DNA of 9,879 nt, from positions 1-9,879 of the forward strand of contig CAMPIP010000080.1 in NCBI GenBank assembly GCA_946886425.1, given 5' to 3'. Below the pieces are notes generated by a model that had not been told where the DNA came from, ran no database searches, and saw only the letters and a list, made by a program, of their open reading frames with translations. Origin of the DNA: an uncultured Actinomycetes bacterium (GTDB taxonomy: Bacteria > Actinomycetota > Thermoleophilia > Solirubrobacterales > 70-9). Below, one piece after another: positions 6,074 through 9,879 of this stretch; the stretch's first letter is position 1, and each line of letters opens with the position of its first letter. The translations under genes were made by a program, and so were the position numbers.

Positions 6074-7209
6074 GGGTGGCCCCCGAGCAGGTCGCGGTAG
6101 AGGTCGAGGGTGAGGCGGGCGGTCTCGTCCCAGGAGAACGGGCCCGCCGCGGCGGCGCGGGCGGCGTCGGCCATCGCGGTCCGGGCGGGCTCGTCGGCGG
6201 TGAGGTTCGTGAGCGTCGCCGCGAGGGCGTCGGCGTCGCCGGGCGGGACGAGGCGGGCGGCGCCGGTTGCCGCGACCTCGGGGAAGCCGCCGACGGCGCT
6301 CAACACCAGCGGCTTGCCGAAGGCGAGGCCGGTGTAGAGAACGCCGGAGTGCTCGGCGTCGAGATACGGGAGAACGACGAGGTCGGCGCGGCGGAAGATC
6401 GCCGGGATCTCGGTGTCGTCGACGAAGCGGGTGACGAAGCGGGCGCGGCCGGGCGCGGCGGCGGCGAGAGCGTGGAGCGGGGCGACGTCCATGCGCGGAT
6501 TGCCGACGATCCAGAGCTCGGCGCCCTCGACGCGGCGGAAGGCCTCCAGCACCACCTCGATCCCCTTATACGGGCGGAGCAGACCGAAGGAGAGGATCAC
6601 CGGCCCCTCGGCTCCCTCCAGCTCCTCCGGTAGCGGCTTCTCCTCCGGCAGCCGGGTCAGGTAATCGAAGGCGCCGTGGGGAATGACGCGGACCCTGCCC
6701 GGATCGATCCCGACCTCGTCGCGGAGGCGCGCGGCGCTGTGCTCGGAGTGGGCGACGACGGCGTCCATGGCGCCGAAGGCGCGGCGGGCGGTCGCGACCT
6801 GGCGGCGGCTCGGGTCGGGCGGGAGGATGTAGTGGGCGGTCATCACCCGGGGGCGCTTGGGCGGCAGCAGGTGGACGTCGAGCGGCGGGAAGGTGAGCCA
6901 CTGGTAGTGGACGACGTCGGGGCCGGTGCCGGCGGAGGTGCGGCTGGCGAGGGCGCGACGGAAGCGCAGCATGTCGGCGAGGTGCTCGGCCGCCTTGAAG
7001 GGGAGCCGGGCGCGGGTATCGAGGCCGCGGGCGGTGCTGCGGCGGTAGAAGCGCTCGTCGGCCCGGTACCCCTCGGCGGGGGGTACCGGGCCGTAGAGGA
7101 AGCGGCTGGTCAGCAGCTCGACCTCGGCGCCGCCGCGGGCGAGCGCCGCCGCGAGCGCGCGATCGTAGGGCGGCGTGAACGCCGACGGGTCGACCAGCTG
7201 GACCTTCAT
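6070..7209 (-). CDS. Family 4 (GT-B fold) glycosyltransferase
   Basis: Retaining glycosyltransferase of 379 residues, cytosolic or membrane-associated, adding a sugar from a nucleotide donor to the growing lipid-linked glycan. N-terminal Rossmann half: MKVQLVDPSAFTPPYD at 1-16, DVVHYQWLTFPP at 98-109, MTAHYILPP at 123-131, VVAHSEHSAARL at 151-162 and VIPHGAFD at 175-182. C-terminal donor half: ILSFGLLRPYKGIEVVLEAF at 205-224 (Arg212 and Lys215 at the phosphate-binding positions), LWIVGN at 232-237, FVDDTEIPAIFRRADLVVLP at 262-281 and GKPLVLSAVGGFPE at 298-311. The E-x7-E element is DAEHSGVLYTG (284-294): the first Glu (286) is kept, while the second is Gly294, as in the 'SGVLYxAxAFGKP' subgroup. 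It is the first gene of the three-gene GT operon, starting 14 bp from a divergent GT2 gene. A 14-bp perfect hairpin lies in codons 39-51. Confidence 0.94.
   Translation of the reverse strand: MKVQLVDPSAFTPPYDRALAAALARGGAEVELLTSRFLYGPVPPAEGYRADERFYRRSTARGLDTRARLPFKAAEHLADMLRFRRALASRTSAGTGPDVVHYQWLTFPPLDVHLLPPKRPRVMTAHYILPPDPSRRQVATARRAFGAMDAVVAHSEHSAARLRDEVGIDPGRVRVIPHGAFDYLTRLPEEKPLPEELEGAEGPVILSFGLLRPYKGIEVVLEAFRRVEGAELWIVGNPRMDVAPLHALAAAAPGRARFVTRFVDDTEIPAIFRRADLVVLPYLDAEHSGVLYTGLAFGKPLVLSAVGGFPEVAATGAARLVPPGDADALAATLTNLTADEPARTAMADAARAAAAGPFSWDETARLTLDLYRDLLGGHP
7059..7093. repeat. 14-bp perfect inverted repeat inside the GT4 gene
   Basis: Bases 7059-7072 pair perfectly with 7080-7093 around a seven-base loop (7073-7079), and one further G-T plus one C-G pair can form in the loop. 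Each arm contains GGTACC. In the operon RNA this would be a very stable stem-loop at nt 117-151 of the first gene. It codes for an ordinary N-terminal stretch of the GT4 protein (residues about 39-51, PVPPAEG). Confidence 0.9.
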
Positions 7210-7216
7210 CGGCGGC

Positions 7217-7223
7217 GATTATC
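7217..7223. promoter_or_regulatory. Candidate shared -10 box of a divergent promoter
   Basis: The gap between the start codons of the GT4 gene (7209, minus) and the soluble GT2 gene (7224, plus) is 14 bp. It holds GATTATC on the plus strand, which reads GATAATC on the minus strand, so each strand shows a TATAAT-like hexamer. Minus: GATAAT, eight bases, ATG, a good leaderless geometry. Plus: GATTAT ends one base before the GTG at 7224, so that transcript would begin downstream of the GTG; a TTG at 7233 is an alternative start. No -35 box is convincing for either. Confidence 0.45.
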
Positions 7224-8150
7224 GTGCCCCCCTTGGCGCCCACGCTCTCCTATTGCGTCGTGAACACGAACGGCCGCGAGTACCTGCTCGCCTGCCTGGC
7301 CGCGATCGAGCGCACGCACCCCGCCGGAGTCGAGGCCGAGGTGCTGGTCCTCGACAACGCCTCCGAGGACGGCTCGGCCGAGACGGTGCGGGCGTTGGAC
7401 GGGGCGTTGCCGCTGCGCCTGATCGCGCTGGAGCGGCGGACCGGCAAGGCCGAGAACGACTCGACGCTGATGCGCGAGGCGCGCGGCCGCTACTGCCTGC
7501 TCCTCAACGAGGACTCGGAGCTGCGGGCGGGTGCGACCGAGGCGCTGCTCGCGGCGCTCGAGGCCGACCCGCGGGCCGCGGCGGCGGGACCGCGGCTGCT
7601 CGACTCGGCCGGCCGGCCGGTCCCCTGCGCCTGGCGCTTCCCGGGCGTCGCCACGGCGCTGGCCGGGGCGCTGTTCCTGCACGGGCGGTTCACGGTGCAG
7701 AGCAAGGGAGCGGTGACGCGCCGTGTCGACTGGGCCCAGTCGAGCGCCCTGCTGGTTCGTCGCGAGGCGGCGGCGGAAATCGACTACATGGATCCGGCCT
7801 TCTTCGTCTACTCCGACGAGACCGACTTCGCCAGGCGCCTCGCCGACGCCGGCTGGCACTCGCTCTACGTCCCCGCCGCCGAGGCCTACCACCACGACCA
7901 GCTCTCCACCGACCTCGCCGCCGGTCTGCCGCGAATCGTCGAATTCCACCGCAACCGAGATTTGTACATGCGGAAGCACCACGCGGCCTCGGCGGCGCTG
8001 GCGGTGCGCCTCCTGACCGCCTGGTCCTACGCGATCCGCGCCGCCGCCGCCAGCCTGATCCCGGACCAGCCCGCCCGCGTCTACTGGGCGCACGCCCGCC
8101 AGGCGCTGCTGCCCGGCCGCGGCGAAAGCATCCGCGACCGAGCCTCCTGA
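7224..8150 (+). CDS. Soluble family 2 glycosyltransferase, rhamnosyltransferase (WbbL)-like
   Basis: Inverting GT-A glycosyltransferase of 308 residues without membrane helices, related to the WbbL/rhamnosyltransferase group. Motifs: SYCVVNTNGREYLLACLAAI at 9-28 (first strand and nucleotide site), VLVLDNASEDGS at 40-51, LLLNEDSELRAGA at 92-104 (the metal-binding acidic site), VDWAQSSALLVRRE at 168-181 (acceptor-side element typical of rhamnosyltransferases), FFVYSDETDFARRLADAGW at 193-211 with the likely catalytic Asp/Glu, and YHHD at 222-225. The GTG at 7224 is the longest start; TTG at 7233 keeps all conserved residues and fits the plus-strand -10 box better. The gene is transcribed opposite to the rest of the cluster, head-to-head with the GT4 gene and tail-to-tail with the flippase gene. 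It probably adds one of the later sugars of the repeat unit; the sugar is not readable. Confidence 0.93.
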   Translation: MPPLAPTLSYCVVNTNGREYLLACLAAIERTHPAGVEAEVLVLDNASEDGSAETVRALDGALPLRLIALERRTGKAENDSTLMREARGRYCLLLNEDSELRAGATEALLAALEADPRAAAAGPRLLDSAGRPVPCAWRFPGVATALAGALFLHGRFTVQSKGAVTRRVDWAQSSALLVRREAAAEIDYMDPAFFVYSDETDFARRLADAGWHSLYVPAAEAYHHDQLSTDLAAGLPRIVEFHRNRDLYMRKHHAASAALAVRLLTAWSYAIRAAAASLIPDQPARVYWAHARQALLPGRGESIRDRAS

Positions 8151-8162
8151 ACGCATTCGACT

Positions 8163-8187
8163 TTTGCCCCAGCCCACTGGGGTCAAA
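8163..8187. terminator. Bidirectional terminator hairpin between convergent genes
   Basis: The 49-bp gap between the GT2 stop (8150) and the flippase stop (8200) contains a stem of ten pairs: TTTGCCCCAG (8163-8172) against CTGGGG-T-CAAA (8177-8187), with a four-base loop CCCA and a single bulged T at 8183. It sits centrally between two converging genes, so it can serve both. There is no T tract after the stem on either strand, as is common for high-GC actinobacterial terminators. Confidence 0.7.
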
Positions 8188-8199
8188 CTCCGCTACGGG

Positions 8200-9765
8200 C
8201 TAGAGCCTGGCGTCCTCGTCGCGCAGCTCTGCCTCGTAGGTCTCGGGCAGCCGCCCGTCGACCGCGGCGGGCTCGGCTCGCATCGCCCGGACCTCGGCGA
8301 CGATCGCGCCGGGGTGGCGGAGGCGGGAGATCCAGGCGCGCTCGCCGGGGGTGAAGAAGCGGCCCAGGTAAAGGGCTAGCGGGTAGGCGGCGAGCAGGAC
8401 GGCGCGGCCGAAGAAGCCGGCGACGCCGTCCGTCGGCACCGCCAGTTCGGCGATGCCGACCAGGGCCGCGGAGGCGAGGACGATCTTGGCCAGCCGTCCC
8501 CACTCGTAGGCGACCGGGAAGAGGCGCTGGGTGAAGACGTACATCAGCGCCAGCACGACCAGGTAGGAAGCGACCAGGGCGAGGCCGGCGCCGACGATCC
8601 CCAGCGGCGGCACCAGGACGAGGTTGAGGACGACGTTGACGACCAGGGCCGCGAGCGTCGCCGGGAGGTTGAACTCGGTGCGGCCGGTGCGGCCGAGAAT
8701 CACCACCAGCACCAGGTAAAGGGCGTAGAGCGTGACCGCGATGGAGATCAGGCCGACGGCTTCGTAGGAATCGAAGAACTCCGGCGCCGCCAGGAGGCGG
8801 ACGATCCAGCGCGCGAACAGCCACATCCCGGTGACCACGAAGGCGCAGCCGGCGACGAAGAGGGTGACGACGGTCGCGTAGGCGCGGCGGGCCTCACCAT
8901 CGTCGCGGATCGAGTACGCGAGCGGCGGCCAGGCTAGCTGGAAGCCGCGGACGAGCACGTTGACCGCCTGGGCGAACTTGACGGCCAGCGAGTAGAGCCC
9001 GGCCTCCCAGAGGCCGAGGGTGCGGACGATGATGATCCGGTCGACGAAGTTGAGCGCGTAGAGCGAGACCTCGGCCGGCATCGTCGGCAGCCCGAACCGG
9101 AACAGGCGGCGCAGCAGCGCCGGGTCGAAGCGCAGCGAGAGCTTGCGCCACTGCAGCGCGATCAGGACCAGGACCGTGACGGCCCCGGCCGCGTAGCTGC
9201 CGATCAGGAGGCCGCGGGCCCCCTCGTCCAAGCCGACGACGAGGACGACCGTCAGCGCGATCGTCGCCAGCACGTTGACGATCGCGGTCGTGAAGAACGC
9301 GCGCGCGCGCTCTTCGAGGCGGAACATCGTCAGCAGGAACTCCGACATCGTCAGCACCCAGAGGCCGGCGATGGAGATCTGCGCCAGCTGGGTCGCCGAG
9401 ATCCGCTCCATCTCCGCGGGGGATACGTCGAGCAGTGCCCTGGAGATCGGCTCGGCGAACGGCAGCGCGATCGCCATCGCGGCCGTCGAGAGCCAGAAGA
9501 GCCCGGCGAAGGAGCTGGCGACCACCTCGCGCGGCTGCTCGTCGTCCTTGTAGTAGAAGCGCAGCACCGCCTCGATCAGCCCGAAGCGGACGATGATGCT
9601 GGCGGAGACGACCGCCGCGAACATCACCTCGGCGGCGCCGTAGTCGGCCGGGCTGAGGTGACGCGTGTAGAGCGGCAGCAGAACGACCGCGATGACCTTG
9701 GAGACGATGCTTGCCGCCGTGTAGGCGGCGCCGGTCGTCGCGAGGCGGCGCAGGTATCCCGACAC
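8200..9765 (-). CDS. Wzx-type flippase, polysaccharide biosynthesis transporter (MOP superfamily)
   Basis: Integral membrane protein of 521 residues, expected to flip undecaprenyl-linked glycan units to the outer face of the membrane. The N-terminus is typical for this family: GAAYTAASIVSKVIAVVLLP at 12-31, then LYTRHLSPADYGAAEV at 32-47. Hydrophobic segments recur through to about residue 475, consistent with 12-14 helices, including the mid-protein FGLPTMPAEVSLYALNFVDR at 224-243 and VVNVVLNLVLVPPLGIVGAG followed by LALVASY in the second half. The last 40 or so residues (after FFTPGERAW) form a charged cytosolic tail. GTG 9765 is chosen because it stands six bases after a TAGGGT box and gives the family-typical N-terminus. 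The gene begins right behind an incomplete membrane-protein gene on the same strand. A run of alternating GC (9298-9310) lies within it, encoding part of EERARAFF. Confidence 0.93.
   Translation of the reverse strand: MSGYLRRLATTGAAYTAASIVSKVIAVVLLPLYTRHLSPADYGAAEVMFAAVVSASIIVRFGLIEAVLRFYYKDDEQPREVVASSFAGLFWLSTAAMAIALPFAEPISRALLDVSPAEMERISATQLAQISIAGLWVLTMSEFLLTMFRLEERARAFFTTAIVNVLATIALTVVLVVGLDEGARGLLIGSYAAGAVTVLVLIALQWRKLSLRFDPALLRRLFRFGLPTMPAEVSLYALNFVDRIIIVRTLGLWEAGLYSLAVKFAQAVNVLVRGFQLAWPPLAYSIRDDGEARRAYATVVTLFVAGCAFVVTGMWLFARWIVRLLAAPEFFDSYEAVGLISIAVTLYALYLVLVVILGRTGRTEFNLPATLAALVVNVVLNLVLVPPLGIVGAGLALVASYLVVLALMYVFTQRLFPVAYEWGRLAKIVLASAALVGIAELAVPTDGVAGFFGRAVLLAAYPLALYLGRFFTPGERAWISRLRHPGAIVAEVRAMRAEPAAVDGRLPETYEAELRDEDARL
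9292..9315. repeat. Alternating CG tract in a near-perfect palindrome
   Basis: Thirteen bases of strictly alternating C and G (9298-9310) are flanked by GAAGA (9292-9296) and TCTTC (9311-9315). The whole 24 bases are palindromic except for one A-C pair (9297/9310). Coding function is normal (Glu-Arg-Ala-Arg-Ala of the flippase); the tract is a possible slippage or Z-DNA-forming site. Confidence 0.6.
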
Positions 9766-9777
9766 GGGAGGACCCTA
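9766..9777 (-). promoter_or_regulatory. Predicted leaderless promoter of the flippase gene, overlapping the upstream stop
   Basis: On the minus strand TAGGGT (9777 to 9772) precedes the GTG start by six bases. It fits TANNNT at the leaderless spacing, with no Shine-Dalgarno and no convincing -35. Its TAG is also the stop codon of the upstream open frame (9775-9777). Confidence 0.5.
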
Positions 9778-9879
9778 CGCGGAGTCGCGGACCGCGGGGG
9801 CGGCCAGCGAGACGCCGAGGGCTAACAGGACCCAGGTGATCGGGTCCTCGATGAAGCCGGCGTAGGACAGCGTGTGCAC
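9775..9879 (-). CDS. C-terminal end of a probable membrane protein, O-antigen ligase/polymerase-like, cut by the window
   Basis: Only the last 34 residues are visible, entering at 9879 and ending in TAG at 9775-9777. The sequence has VHTLSYAGFIEDPITWVLLA (1-20) followed by a hydrophobic stretch and a short charged end. The 'H-S/T-L-x-Y-x-x-F-x-E-D-P-x-x-W' pattern followed by a final helix resembles the C-terminus of O-antigen ligase/Wzy-type proteins as I know them, and the position directly upstream of a flippase gene agrees. With so little sequence this assignment is tentative; the open frame itself is plausible since no other frame here is free of stops. It carries a TTA leucine codon (9823-9825), rare in DNA this GC-rich. 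Confidence 0.5.
   Translation of the reverse strand: MHTLSYAGFIEDPITWVLLALGVSLAAPAVRDSA

Noticed and set aside
4967..6100. 377-residue plus-strand open frame opposite the GT2 gene
   Set aside because: It is the antisense of a well-supported glycosyltransferase gene; its protein is Gly/Ala/Arg/Val-rich low-complexity with no family motif, as expected from GC-rich third positions.
7206..8186. 326-residue minus-strand open frame opposite the soluble GT2 gene
   Set aside because: Shadow of a gene with full GT2 motifs; no motif of its own.
8151..8199. Small RNA or attachment site between the convergent genes
   Set aside because: The bulged hairpin is fully explained as a shared terminator; no direct repeat or tRNA-like sequence is present.
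1..9879. CRISPR array, tRNA/rRNA, insertion sequence, toxin-antitoxin or phage-defence genes
   Set aside because: No regularly spaced repeats, no cloverleaf or rRNA-like stretch, no transposase and no small paired genes were seen on either strand; every large frame belongs to transport, folate or glycan functions.

Overview
The window is high-GC DNA (about 70% by eye) with GTG starts, overlapping genes and almost no intergenic space. Together with the gene content (a DUF3105 membrane-anchored protein, a short MetF and a compact Wzx/Wzy-type polysaccharide locus) this suggests an actinobacterium, perhaps of the Thermoleophilia/Solirubrobacterales type. The lineage is an inference; there is no rRNA or other marker here.

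Left part (1-2826, + strand): the C-terminal four-fifths of a sugar-porter-family MFS transporter cut by the window edge, then metF (methylenetetrahydrofolate reductase), then a DUF3105 protein with one N-terminal membrane anchor. These look like general metabolism or housekeeping genes rather than parts of one pathway.

Middle part (2833-7209, - strand), read right to left: GT4 glycosyltransferase, membrane-bound GT2 glycosyltransferase and a PglC/WcaJ-type initiating sugar-phosphate transferase form one overlapping operon. After a 54-bp gap carrying hairpins and a promoter comes a two-gene operon of a RimJ/L-like GNAT acetyltransferase and a FemAB/GNAT-like transferase. The second operon ends 6 bp from the convergent DUF3105 gene.

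Right part (7224-9879): a second, soluble GT2 glycosyltransferase starts only 14 bp from the GT4 gene and runs the other way. It converges on a Wzx-type flippase gene (- strand) with a bulged hairpin terminator between them. Upstream of the flippase, the end of another - strand membrane protein runs off the window; its tail resembles O-antigen ligase/polymerase C-termini. Taken together, 2833-9879 reads as a surface-polysaccharide or glycan assembly locus: a priming transferase loads the first sugar phosphate on a polyprenyl carrier, three glycosyltransferases extend it, two acyltransferase-fold proteins may decorate it, the flippase exports it and the edge protein may polymerise or ligate it.

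The most notable non-coding signals are: (a) a recurring TANNNT box 6-8 bp before the start codon of first genes with no Shine-Dalgarno, which implies leaderless transcripts; (b) two of the -10-like boxes share their TAG with the stop codon of the preceding gene; (c) a near-symmetric -10 box (GATTATC/GATAATC) in the 14-bp divergent gap; (d) two long hairpins inside the coding sequence of two consecutive glycosyltransferase genes, both about 110-150 nt after the start codon. I did not find a CRISPR array, RNA gene, insertion sequence or defence system, and nothing that amounts to a clearly new system.
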